The notes beneath the pieces were generated by a model, which did no database searches, was not told the DNA's origin, and was given only the letters and a program-made list of their open reading frames with translations. Source: an uncultured Eubacteriales bacterium (GTDB lineage: Bacteria > Bacillota > Clostridia > Oscillospirales > Oscillospiraceae). Taken from it: a stretch of DNA of 33,832 bases. Below, piece after piece: positions 24,733 to 32,353 of this stretch. Made by a program: the position numbers and the translations under genes. The stretch's first letter is position 1; every line of letters begins with the position of its first letter. The stretch spans positions 1 through 33,832 of the forward strand of contig URDK01000025.1 of the NCBI GenBank assembly GCA_900546485.1. The letters run 5' to 3'.

Positions 24733-25836
24733 TCAGATGTAGACTATGGGTTTTACAAGGTCGACAGGCTTGTTCGCCATGAGGTCGAAAGCGGGCTCTA
24801 TGCTCTCGTAACCGTGCAGCTCATGAGTAATAAGACTGTCGGCGTCAAGCCGCCCGGACTTTACGATTGAAAGCAACTTTTCGGTGCGAACCCTGCCTCC
24901 GGGGCAGAGGTTTCCGACCAGGGTCTTGTGCGCGCAGAAAGCGCCGGAGTCAGCGGGCTTTATGAGCACCTCCTTGGAGAGCCCCAGAAGGTTGGCGACA
25001 CGGCCGTAGACATGTACAAGGCCCATTGCCATGCTTATCGTGCTTTCGCTCCCACCGGCAACTATTACGGCGTCTGCCTTGGCGGGGCCGAGGACTTCCG
25101 CAAGCTGTGCGGCGACGTCGCCGGCCTTGTAGTCGATCACGGTCTCAGCGCCGTATTTGATGGCGAGTTCACGAGTGATAGGCCTGCTGCCAACAGCGAT
25201 TATGCGGCCCGCGCCGCGCAGGGCAGCACCGGCAACGGACATCAGACCCACAGGGCCGATTCCTATTACTACCACGGTGTCTCCATAGCCGACCTCGGCC
25301 ATCTCGACCGCGCTGAAGCCGGTGGTGATCATATCCGTGGCAAGCACGCCGGATGCAAGGGAGACGCCTTCGGGTATTCTGGCGAGGTTCATATCTGCAA
25401 AAGGTATACGGAAATACTCACCGAACACACCGTGGTCGCGCAGGGAGGTGAAGCGGCCGCCGGCCTGTCCGCCGGAGTGCTGGTACCAGCCGCTCTGGAC
25501 CTCGAGCGTGAGCCAGTTGGGGGTGACGCAGGGGACGGCGACGACATCGCCGACCTTGAAGTCCGTCACAAGAGGGCCGACCTCTACAACGCGGCCCACA
25601 GCCTCGTGGCCGAGAACGATGTCCGGGCGCTTCTGGCCGGACTTGCCTAGTATCAGGTTGGAGGCGGCGTCGCCGCTTGCCATATTGGCACGGGCGGAGT
25701 GCACGTCGGAAGTGCAGGGGGAGACGGCGACTGGCTCAAGAATAGCGTCATATGGGTTCTGAATCTCGGGCTTGGGTATCTCAAGCCAGCCTACCCCCTT
25801 GTTGGGGAAGCTGGAAGACAGGCAAAAACCTTTCAT
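24733..25836 (-). CDS. Zinc-dependent medium-chain alcohol dehydrogenase
   Basis: A 367-aa MDR-family dehydrogenase very like the NADP-dependent secondary (isopropanol) alcohol dehydrogenases of Clostridium and Thermoanaerobacter. Shared stretches include VxPCTSDxH (catalytic Zn ligand Cys41), LGHEAVG (His77, Glu78), FADMNLA (Asp148, third ligand) and the Rossmann GIGPVGLMSVAGA. The four-Cys structural zinc site is absent, as in that subfamily. It reversibly oxidises a secondary alcohol, or a polyol, to a ketone; substrate uncertain. It is the last gene of a catabolic cluster and starts 16 bp after the SDR gene. Confidence 0.88.
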   Translation of the reverse strand: MKGFCLSSSFPNKGVGWLEIPKPEIQNPYDAILEPVAVSPCTSDVHSARANMASGDAASNLILGKSGQKRPDIVLGHEAVGRVVEVGPLVTDFKVGDVVAVPCVTPNWLTLEVQSGWYQHSGGQAGGRFTSLRDHGVFGEYFRIPFADMNLARIPEGVSLASGVLATDMITTGFSAVEMAEVGYGDTVVVIGIGPVGLMSVAGAALRGAGRIIAVGSRPITRELAIKYGAETVIDYKAGDVAAQLAEVLGPAKADAVIVAGGSESTISMAMGLVHVYGRVANLLGLSKEVLIKPADSGAFCAHKTLVGNLCPGGRVRTEKLLSIVKSGRLDADSLITHELHGYESIEPAFDLMANKPVDLVKPIVYI

Positions 25837-25852
25837 TGCAAGTTACCTCCTA

Positions 25853-26605
25853 TTAAATGCAAGTATATCCCCCGTCGCAGGGGATGGTCACGCCGACCAT
25901 GTAGCTGGCCTCGTCGCTGGCGAGGAAGCAGACCGGGGCGGTTATCTCGCCCTCACGTCCGCCGCGCTTTATGGGGGTGTTGTCGCTGGCGATCTGGTTT
26001 ACCAGCTCCCACATGCCCTCGGTGGCCTCGGTCCTGAAGTAGCCGGGACTCACGGCGTTGACGTTGACGCCGTACTTGGCCCACTCGCTGCCCAGGGCGC
26101 GGGTAAGGTTCACAACGCCGCCTTTGGCCGCGGCATAGGGGGAGTTTTTGGTGCCCCTGCTGCCAACAAGACCGTACATGGAGGCTATGTTGATGATGCG
26201 GCCGTAGCCCTTATCTATCATGTGCTTTGCAAATGCGCGGCAGCAGCGGTAGACGCTGTTAAGGTTGAGATCAGCTATGCTCAGCCAATCGTCCAGATCG
26301 CCCTCCGCAGCATCTATCTGATGGCCGCCACCAGCATTGTTGACAAGAATATCTATTTTCCCGAAGTGATCTATGCACTTAGCTGCGGCTGCAGTTACCT
26401 GCTCGTTGTCGGTGACGTCGCACTTGACAACGAGGCAGTCTACGCCGAGAACGCGTATTTCCTGAGCCACCTCATTGAGCTTTTCTTCGCGCCTTGCGAG
26501 TATAGCAACGTTGGCACCCTGACCCGCAAGGGCGAGGGCTATCTCACGGCCGAGTCCGGCGGAGGCGCCGGTAACTACTGCGTTTCTTCCATGCAGATCA
26601 AACAT
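25853..26605 (-). CDS. Short-chain dehydrogenase/reductase
   Basis: A 250-aa classical SDR. The nucleotide-binding TGASAGLG is at residues 12-19, the NNAG motif at 89-92, and the catalytic residues are Ser142, Tyr157 and Lys161 (SPYAAAKGG). The pattern (GRNAVVTGASAGLG, VNVNAVSPGYFRTE) is close to gluconate 5-dehydrogenase-like SDRs; the true substrate is unknown. The start at 26605 follows GGAGG; a GTG/ATG 5 codons earlier lacks support. Neighbours are an Old-Yellow-Enzyme-type reductase and a zinc alcohol dehydrogenase, so the three redox enzymes may act on one ring or polyol substrate. Confidence 0.9.
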   Translation of the reverse strand: MFDLHGRNAVVTGASAGLGREIALALAGQGANVAILARREEKLNEVAQEIRVLGVDCLVVKCDVTDNEQVTAAAAKCIDHFGKIDILVNNAGGGHQIDAAEGDLDDWLSIADLNLNSVYRCCRAFAKHMIDKGYGRIINIASMYGLVGSRGTKNSPYAAAKGGVVNLTRALGSEWAKYGVNVNAVSPGYFRTEATEGMWELVNQIASDNTPIKRGGREGEITAPVCFLASDEASYMVGVTIPCDGGYTCI

Positions 26606-26662
26606 TATTAATTCCTCCATTTGGTGCCGGAGAGATCAAATGACCTCTCCGGCGCGTTTGTT

Positions 26663-28627
26663 TTAGTCGGTAAGGCTCATAGCTGCATAGTAACCGCCGC
26701 GGACAGCGTTGCCTATGTTTCCTATCTTTTCGCTGTCGCCGATGATCCAGGTCTTCTTGGGGTACTTGCTGCGTACGGCCTCTGCGGTCTGGGCGTTGGG
26801 GCGCAGACCGAAAGCGGTCACAACGGTGTCTGCGGGCAGAAGCTCTTCCTGGCCGTCCTGATTCAGAATGGTGACGCCTTTCTCGTCAATCTTGGTGACT
26901 TTGCAGGAGGTGCGGAGGGTGATGGGATAGTCCTTCATCTTGTATTTAAGGGAGAACTCATTGATGGTGAACACGCCGTTGAGGACTTTTTCAAACATCT
27001 CTACGACGGTGACGGTCATGCCCTTTTCCTTCGCCAGGTCATAGGCGCATTCGCAGCCGGAGAGGCCGCCGCCGCAGACAACGATATTCTTACCTTTGAC
27101 GAGATCCCAATTCATGTGCGCGTCGATAACACTGACAACATTCTCGCCGTGGATGCCGGGAATGGGCGGCACAAGCTCGTTGGCACCGGTGGCCATGACT
27201 ATGAGGTCCGCCTGCTCCAGAACGGGGTCGTCGGCATGGATCTCTGTGTTCATATGTATGTCCACACCCAGCTTGCTCAGCTGCACGTCATACCAGCGCA
27301 GCAGGTCCTTGATGGGATCCTTGAAGTCCGGGGTGGAGGCCACAAGCATATTGCCGCCCTTCACGCCGCTCTTCTCGAAGAGGGTGACCTTGTTACCCTG
27401 GAGAGCGGCCACGCGGGCGGCCTCCATGCCGCCGGGGCCTGCACCGACCACGACAACGTTCTTGGGGGGATCGACCTTTTTGATGTTGAAGAACATCTCC
27501 TCATTAGCCCTGGGGTTGAGAGCGCAGCTGACCTTGGTGGTTCGGTCCACGGTTCTCCTGACGCACTCCTCGAGGCAGCGCATGCAGGGACGGACGTCTT
27601 CTCTCTCGCCGTTCATCAGCTTGTTGGTCAGGTCCGGGTCACAGATCAGTCCGCGGCCGAAGAGAACGAAATCGGAGTTGCCGGACTCGATGAGTTTGAC
27701 GGCGGTCTCTGGGGTGTGGTTTCCGGCGTTGAGAAGAGGCTTGTCGGTGTGCTTTCTCACGGTGGGCAGGACATAGGCCAGGGGCTGGTCACCCAGATAT
27801 TGAGTGGGGAAGACGTAGTCGATGTTGTCGTAGCTGCCTGCGTCGCAGTCGAAGGCGTCTACGCCGGCCTTGGTCAGCACGTCGAAGGTAGGACCGCAGT
27901 TTTCGAGGGTACGAGAGCCTGGGACCCTGTGATCGGGGGCGATGCGGTAGATGACGGGCATGTCGCTGCCGGCGCCGCGCTTGATGGCCTGCAGAATCTC
28001 AACGGCAAAGCGGGCCCTGTTCTCATCGCTGCCGCCGTATTCGTCCTCCCTGTGATTCCACAGCGGGGACATGAACTGATCTATCAGATAACCGCAGTGG
28101 GCGTGCACCTCAATGATATCATATCCGGCGCACTTTGCACGATAGGCGGCCTTCTCATAGCCCTCCACGTACTCGTGTATCTCGTCTACGGTGAGGGCGT
28201 GGCACTTGATGTTGGGGTCCCACCTGTAGGGAATGGGGGAAGCGGAGACAGGGGGGCGTCCGTCAAGCATGGTGGGGAAGGCGTGGCGGCCGGAGCCGAC
28301 GCCGATGGCAATGGCTGCCTTGGCGCCGTACCTGTGTATGCGTTCAACCATGTCGGTGTGGTGGGGGATGACGCTCTTGTCCTCCCAGTACATGGCGGTG
28401 ATGCCGTTGGCGGCTTTGCGGGAAACCATGCTGGCGCCGATGATGATAAGACCCGTACCGCCGCGGGCTCTCTCCTCGTAGAACGCGGAGGTGAACAATG
28501 AGGGGCTGCCGTCGGTGTTGGTGGAAAAGAGACCCATGGCAGACATGCCGATGCGGTTCTTGATAGTCACGTTCCCTATCTTATAGGGTGTGAACAGTAC
28601 GTCGTAGTTTACATTTCTCTCATTCAT
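26663..28627 (-). CDS. NADH:flavin oxidoreductase of the 2,4-dienoyl-CoA reductase / BaiCD type
   Basis: A 654-aa two-part flavoenzyme. Residues about 8-345 are an Old-Yellow-Enzyme TIM barrel, with EVHAHCGYLIDQFMSP (His175, His177) and HREDEYGGS. An iron-sulphur cluster site follows (Cys348, Cys351, Cys355, Cys368), then an FAD/NAD(P) domain with GAGPGG (395-400) and a second GGGLSG. This is the layout of 2,4-dienoyl-CoA reductases, bile-acid BaiCD/BaiH and related enzymes that reduce activated C=C bonds. Specific substrate cannot be read. It stands 60 bp after the permease gene and 57 bp before the SDR. Confidence 0.9.
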   Translation of the reverse strand: MNERNVNYDVLFTPYKIGNVTIKNRIGMSAMGLFSTNTDGSPSLFTSAFYEERARGGTGLIIIGASMVSRKAANGITAMYWEDKSVIPHHTDMVERIHRYGAKAAIAIGVGSGRHAFPTMLDGRPPVSASPIPYRWDPNIKCHALTVDEIHEYVEGYEKAAYRAKCAGYDIIEVHAHCGYLIDQFMSPLWNHREDEYGGSDENRARFAVEILQAIKRGAGSDMPVIYRIAPDHRVPGSRTLENCGPTFDVLTKAGVDAFDCDAGSYDNIDYVFPTQYLGDQPLAYVLPTVRKHTDKPLLNAGNHTPETAVKLIESGNSDFVLFGRGLICDPDLTNKLMNGEREDVRPCMRCLEECVRRTVDRTTKVSCALNPRANEEMFFNIKKVDPPKNVVVVGAGPGGMEAARVAALQGNKVTLFEKSGVKGGNMLVASTPDFKDPIKDLLRWYDVQLSKLGVDIHMNTEIHADDPVLEQADLIVMATGANELVPPIPGIHGENVVSVIDAHMNWDLVKGKNIVVCGGGLSGCECAYDLAKEKGMTVTVVEMFEKVLNGVFTINEFSLKYKMKDYPITLRTSCKVTKIDEKGVTILNQDGQEELLPADTVVTAFGLRPNAQTAEAVRSKYPKKTWIIGDSEKIGNIGNAVRGGYYAAMSLTD

Positions 28628-28687
28628 TTTGCTTATTTCTCCCTTATCTCATTTCACTAGTCAGTGGTGTGCCTGTGACGCAGCCGT

Positions 28688-29950
28688 TCAGGGCAGCATC
28701 GGAAATAGTGTCATCACAAGTGCGATGACTATGGTGCCTGCGAGCGTGGAGAGCACCGTCGTCACGAACATGGCGGGGTAGACCTCTTTGAGCTTCATGT
28801 GGCATATGGGCAGCAACATCAAAATGGAGCCGCTGTAGGGGAGCGTGTCCAAAATGGTGCCCGCGTAGGTGGATACCCTGTGTATGAGCTCAAGGTCCAG
28901 CCCCAGCTGGTCAACGAAGATCGGCGTCATGACGGGCAGACAGACGATAAGGCCTGTAGAGGAACCGCCGGTCAGCGCGCAGGTTATGGCGACGCAGATT
29001 ATGAGCACCGCAACTGGGGGAAGAGGTATGCGCACGATGGCATTTACGATATCGGTAAACGCTGCCGTGGAGGTAACTATTCCCGCAAAGCCGACTATCG
29101 AGCCAACCGTAAAGAGCGGGCTTATGCTGTTCTGCGCGCCTGTACTGAGCACCGGCAGTATGTTCGGCGTCTTTATAAAGGGCCAGAACATCAGCAGAGA
29201 CAGGACCGCGCCCACTGCGAGGGCGTACTCTATCCGCAGCTTCAGCGCTGCAAACAGCACAAAGACCACTATAAGCGGGATGACCGCCAACAGAAAGCCG
29301 GGCCGGTCCTGATGGGTCGAATACACCTCGTCGAGCTGGTGATAGGCGAAGTGCTCACCCCTGGCACGTGCGCGGTTTATCATGGTGTTGAGCACCAGCA
29401 GTGTCACGACCAGCTCCACTATGGAGCCGAGTATGCCGGCCACGAGTCCGCAGGTGGACGAGGTGCCGAGGTAGTTCATCGCAACGATATTTGTCGTCTG
29501 CGGACTGCCGGGGCCGGTCAGAGCGAAGGTGAAGGTGCCGTTTGCCAAAATGCCGAGCACGAATTTTTTGGGGATGTCGGCTTTTTCGAGAATGGTCAGC
29601 GAGATTGGATACAGCAGAATTATCACAACGGTGACGATGATGCCGCCGTAAGCAAGTACAGTACCGATCAGGGTGAGGATCAGCATTGCAAGGATTTGCT
29701 TTTTCTGCTGTGATAGGTGGTCAAATTTTATCCAGCCTGTGATGGAGCTTGCTATGGACAGCGCAGCGCCGCTGCGGCCGTATACCTGGGCCTGGATGCA
29801 GCCGAAAAGGTATATAAGGAAAAACTGCCCTATGAAGTTTTCCATCTTTACAATGTAGGTGTCGTTGATGGACTCCCACTGTAGCGCGACAAGTTTTTTG
29901 AGAAATTGGGACAGCATACTTGAGAAAAAACGGGCCAATCTTAGAAGCAT
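28688..29950 (-). pseudogene. GntP-type permease, apparently missing its N-terminal part
   Basis: A 420-aa frame homologous to GntP-family proton symporters of gluconate or related acids. The family core is recognisable from about residue 24 (INDTYIVK... FFLIYLFG), through GTFTFALTGPGSPQTTNIV and LGTSSTC, to the C-terminal GGSSTGLIVCLPVM and AGTILDTLPYSGSI. Full-length relatives begin about 50-60 residues earlier with two membrane helices. Here the first 23 residues look unrelated. No ribosome binding site precedes any of the first three ATG codons (29950, about 29917, about 29845), and an in-frame stop lies about 23 bp upstream. This boundary faces the DGR/phage segment. A divergent but intact transporter cannot be excluded. 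It heads the cluster with the OYE-like, SDR and ADH genes. Confidence 0.65.
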
Positions 29951-30020
29951 TTCCGAGCCTGCTCGCTTGCGTCAACCGCCCCCCAGAAGCACGGGAGCGG
30001 CACACGCAAGGGGGCGGGCT

Positions 30021-30114
30021 CAAAGCATACGGGAGGAGCGACGAATAGCCGCCCCTCCCGTGCTTTTTGCCCTCTTGTGGGTTAGGTTACTACCGGCCCT
30101 TTACGGGCCGTTTT
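30021..30114. terminator. Hairpins in the gap between truncated permease and phage-type genes
   Basis: The 203-bp gap 29951-30153 has no gene. It contains ACGGGAGG/CCTCCCGT (30029-30061, extended by a bulged GC/GC) with a TTTTT on the plus side, CGGCCC/GGGCCG (30094-30110) followed by TTTT, and a third GGGCC/GGCCC just beyond. They could end the DGR operon transcript coming from the right, although the T-runs favour the plus orientation, in which no gene is seen. Nature uncertain. Confidence 0.4.
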
Positions 30115-30153
30115 GCGGGCCTCTACGGCCCTTCGGTGGGTGTCCCTGGGGCG

Positions 30154-30303
30154 TTACTCCTCCGGCTCGAGAGTGCCTTCCTCCTGCGCCGCCAGATACT
30201 CGGCGACGGGGATGATGTACTCCTCGGGCAGGGACTCAATATCGCGCTTGCTGTTCTTCACCAGAACGGCATAGACGGAAATCATGTACTCTTTCACTTT
30301 CAT
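30154..30303 (-). CDS. CD1375-like small phage protein
   Basis: A 49-aa protein with an alternating start (MKVKEYMISVYAVLVKNSKR) and an acidic C-terminal half containing EEYIIPVAEYLAAQEEGTLEPEE, here named by its key EEY..VAEYL. It resembles the short CD1375-family proteins common after tail-fibre genes in Clostridia phages. Role unknown. It begins in a 4-nt ATGA overlap with the gene before it and has an AAGGAGG ribosome binding site. It is the last gene of the phage-like segment; no holin or lysin follows, unlike in complete prophages. Confidence 0.6.
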   Translation of the reverse strand: MKVKEYMISVYAVLVKNSKRDIESLPEEYIIPVAEYLAAQEEGTLEPEE

Positions 30304-30500
30304 TTTGCTTGTCCTCCTTCAATCTGCTTGATCTTACTTTCGAGGCTCGAGACCTTCTCCGTGAGCCCCATGACCTCCTCGAAGAGACCGGCGATCGCCT
30401 CATAGAGGTCGATGTTCTGCTCCTCCGCTTCTTCCGCCCTCTGACGCTCGATCTCGGTGATCGGCATCTTAGGGGTCAGATACTTCATGCTCTGGTTCAT
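30300..30500 (-). CDS. Small coiled-coil phage-type protein
   Basis: A 66-aa, highly charged protein. A central acidic helix (EIERQRAEEAEEQNIDLYEA) and a C-terminal heptad-like stretch (VMGLTEKVSSLESKIKQIEG) suggest a coiled coil that oligomerises. Not recognised as a named family. It overlaps both the DGR target gene stop and the next gene by 4 nt, with GGAGGTG before its ATG, so it is translated with the diversified protein. Its position behind a tail-fibre-like gene suggests an assembly or trimerisation helper; that is inference. Confidence 0.65.
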   Translation of the reverse strand: MNQSMKYLTPKMPITEIERQRAEEAEEQNIDLYEAIAGLFEEVMGLTEKVSSLESKIKQIEGGQAK

Positions 30501-32353
30501 TCGTAAGCACCTCCAAACCCGGAGATCGAGACCTCTCCCTCATAGCCCTCGTTCTTCTCGATGGTGAAGCGGACATTCACGCCCCACTTTTCGGCGGTCT
30601 TGGACTGGTTGAGGAAGTTGTAGACCCGGTTGATCGCGACCTGCGCCGTGATGTCCTCCCACGCCGGGGAGGCATCAAAGGCATTGTTACACGCTTCGAC
30701 CTTGGCGGCCGATCCTTCAATGTGCCATGTGGGAGTGATGAGGATCTTCGTCGCCCGGGCGTCGGTTTCCTCCGGCTTGGCGAACTGGAAGGCGATGACC
30801 GTCTCCTTCTTGGAGAAGTTCCAAACCCTCACGCTCGTCGCGAAGTTGCCGTCCACGGCCTCGACGCGGAGCTGGTGCGCCCCGTTCGTGAGGGTGAGCC
30901 AATTCTCGCGGGAGAGCTCGATCGTCTCCTCCTGGCCGAGTGTCGCTTGATAGCTGCGGATCTGCTTGTCGTCGATGAACTCGGTGACGACCACGTTGTC
31001 GCCCTCGACGTCGGTGACGGTGTACTTCTCGGCGAAGCTGCCCGTCTGCTGGCCGAGATCTTCGTCCTGTCCAGAGATAGCCGGGGCCGAGTTCGTCCGC
31101 TTGAAGGTGAGGCGGCGGTAGGTCGTGCCGCCCTGGCCGTCGCTGGCCGAGATGACGAGATTGTTGACCGTATTGAGACCCAGGGCGTAGAGCTTTTCCG
31201 AAGTGATAGAGACGGAGAGCTGCTCGCCCTTGGGGGCATTGTTGACGGTGCGAAGAACCTCGTCGTTCAGCTTTTCGACGACCGTGACTTCGTCGCCGTC
31301 CGCGTCGTCGACGGTGTAGTTGTAGGTGAAGCCGATGTTCTTGTCTCCGAGGTTGGTGTCCGAGCCGGAAATGGTCGGGGCGGAGTTGACTCGGGTGAAT
31401 GTCCATGTCCGAGTAGCGGTTCCACCCTGGCCGTCCGTTACGACGGCCTTGACCGTGTGGCTCCCGAGGGAGTGCTCTCGGATGTTGATCGAGATGGTGT
31501 TTTTTGCTTTTCGCGTCGGGGCGAACGACTTCGTCGTTCGCCCATCAATCGACTCCGTCGCCGCGAGGACGTCGCCGGAGTCGGCGTCGTCGACCGTGTA
31601 CTCGATCGTGAAGTTCTGGTTCTTATCTCCGAGATTGCGGTCACTGTCAGAGATCAGAGGGTCAGTGTTCAGAATTTCAAGGACGGGGCGGAAACCGAGG
31701 GTCGCGTCCCGATGGGACGAGGCGAGCCAACCCCAGTAGCGGGCCGAATTGCACCCACGGCCCGCGCGGTACGACGCCCCCTCCGCGTAGGTCTCTTGGC
31801 ACCAGGAATACACATAGTACCAGTTCCAAAACTTGTTGTGAGCGCTGTTGAGGTCGGTCGCGTTAGTGTTGCTGTCCAGGTCGGAGGAGACCGGAGCAGG
31901 GAGGCCGGAGATGACTTCCTCGCGAGTGATGAACCTGTCCCACTCATTATTGGTAGGAGTTCCGCCCGCATAAGTGTCTCCGTTCCGGTAGTTGCTGCCG
32001 CCAGTGAGGAGGCGGCACTTGTATTTTGCCCCGTCAATGGTGACGGTCTTGCCGGTGACGTAGCCCTGCCCGTTCAAGTCGTCCCACGAGACATTGACCA
32101 GGATGACGCGGTCGCAAATGAGCAGGGTCTTGTCTCCGTCCTTGATCTTGACCCATTGGAGCTTGTTCGCGTCTGCGCTGGGGGTGTTCCCGAAGGTATA
32201 GTTCGCCATGCTGCCGGACATCGAGGGGATGTCGCCAGCAGCAGACGCGCCGGACGGTGTCGTATCATTACGCCACGGCCTTGTGGGCCGCTTGAGGATT
32301 GCGCCGTTGTTGTAGAAGCCGCCGAGCTTGACGGTTCCGAGATATTGCGCCAT
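30497..32353 (-). CDS. DGR target: phage-tail-like protein with variable C-type-lectin-like region and Ig-like repeats
   Basis: A 618-aa protein whose residues 192-224 are the variable repeat of a diversity-generating retroelement. The region before it (1-191) with KFWNWYYVYSWCQE and the following LGFRPVLE is the usual context of formylglycine-enzyme/C-type-lectin DGR targets. Three tandem Ig/cadherin-like repeats follow (about 229-321, 322-420, 421-516), each with NLGDKN-like and DGQGG-like turns. Residues 518-618 (KVEACNNAFDASPAWEDITA, WGVNVRFTIEK) resemble the C-terminus of Clostridia phage tail proteins. The start at 32353 lies in the RT gene with AAGGAG before it. No signal peptide or membrane anchor, which fits a virion protein. 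Ligand unknown; specificity would be retargeted by mutation of residues 195-218. Confidence 0.9.
   Translation of the reverse strand: MAQYLGTVKLGGFYNNGAILKRPTRPWRNDTTPSGASAAGDIPSMSGSMANYTFGNTPSADANKLQWVKIKDGDKTLLICDRVILVNVSWDDLNGQGYVTGKTVTIDGAKYKCRLLTGGSNYRNGDTYAGGTPTNNEWDRFITREEVISGLPAPVSSDLDSNTNATDLNSAHNKFWNWYYVYSWCQETYAEGASYRAGRGCNSARYWGWLASSHRDATLGFRPVLEILNTDPLISDSDRNLGDKNQNFTIEYTVDDADSGDVLAATESIDGRTTKSFAPTRKAKNTISINIREHSLGSHTVKAVVTDGQGGTATRTWTFTRVNSAPTISGSDTNLGDKNIGFTYNYTVDDADGDEVTVVEKLNDEVLRTVNNAPKGEQLSVSITSEKLYALGLNTVNNLVISASDGQGGTTYRRLTFKRTNSAPAISGQDEDLGQQTGSFAEKYTVTDVEGDNVVVTEFIDDKQIRSYQATLGQEETIELSRENWLTLTNGAHQLRVEAVDGNFATSVRVWNFSKKETVIAFQFAKPEETDARATKILITPTWHIEGSAAKVEACNNAFDASPAWEDITAQVAINRVYNFLNQSKTAEKWGVNVRFTIEKNEGYEGEVSISGFGGAYE
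30806..31669 (-). repeat. Three tandem Ig/cadherin-like domain repeats in the DGR target
   Basis: At protein level three units of about 93-99 residues repeat the same pattern: a short NSAPTISG-type entry, an LGDKN/LGQQTG turn, YTVDDADGDEV-type acidic strand, a LG..T.N strand and a closing RTWTFTR/RRLTFKR strand. Differences are spread over all bases, so they come from ordinary divergence, not retrohoming. Confidence 0.7.
31684..31778 (-). repeat. DGR variable repeat (VR)
   Basis: This 95-bp stretch aligns without gaps to 33712-33806. There are 13 mismatches, and at every one the TR coding strand has A while the VR has G, C or T. Non-adenine positions are all identical. The 3' coding end is an invariant GC-rich block (CTCGGTTTCCGCCCCG), where the initiation-of-mutagenic-homing site is expected. 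Just past it, VR and TR diverge. It encodes residues 192-224 of the target. Confidence 0.97.

Noticed and set aside
26621..28501. 626-codon plus-strand frame opposite the OYE-like gene
   Set aside because: Antisense shadow; the minus-strand protein has intact flavin, iron-sulphur and nucleotide-binding motifs.
31642..31667. CACTG/CAGTG inverted repeat just downstream of the VR as the DGR target-side hairpin
   Set aside because: Only 5 bp of pairing with a 16-nt interior; too weak to claim, though a hairpin beyond the VR is known in some DGRs.
30806..31669. Ig-like repeats as additional variable repeats
   Set aside because: Differences between the three units are spread over all bases and do not follow TR adenines; no match to the TR.
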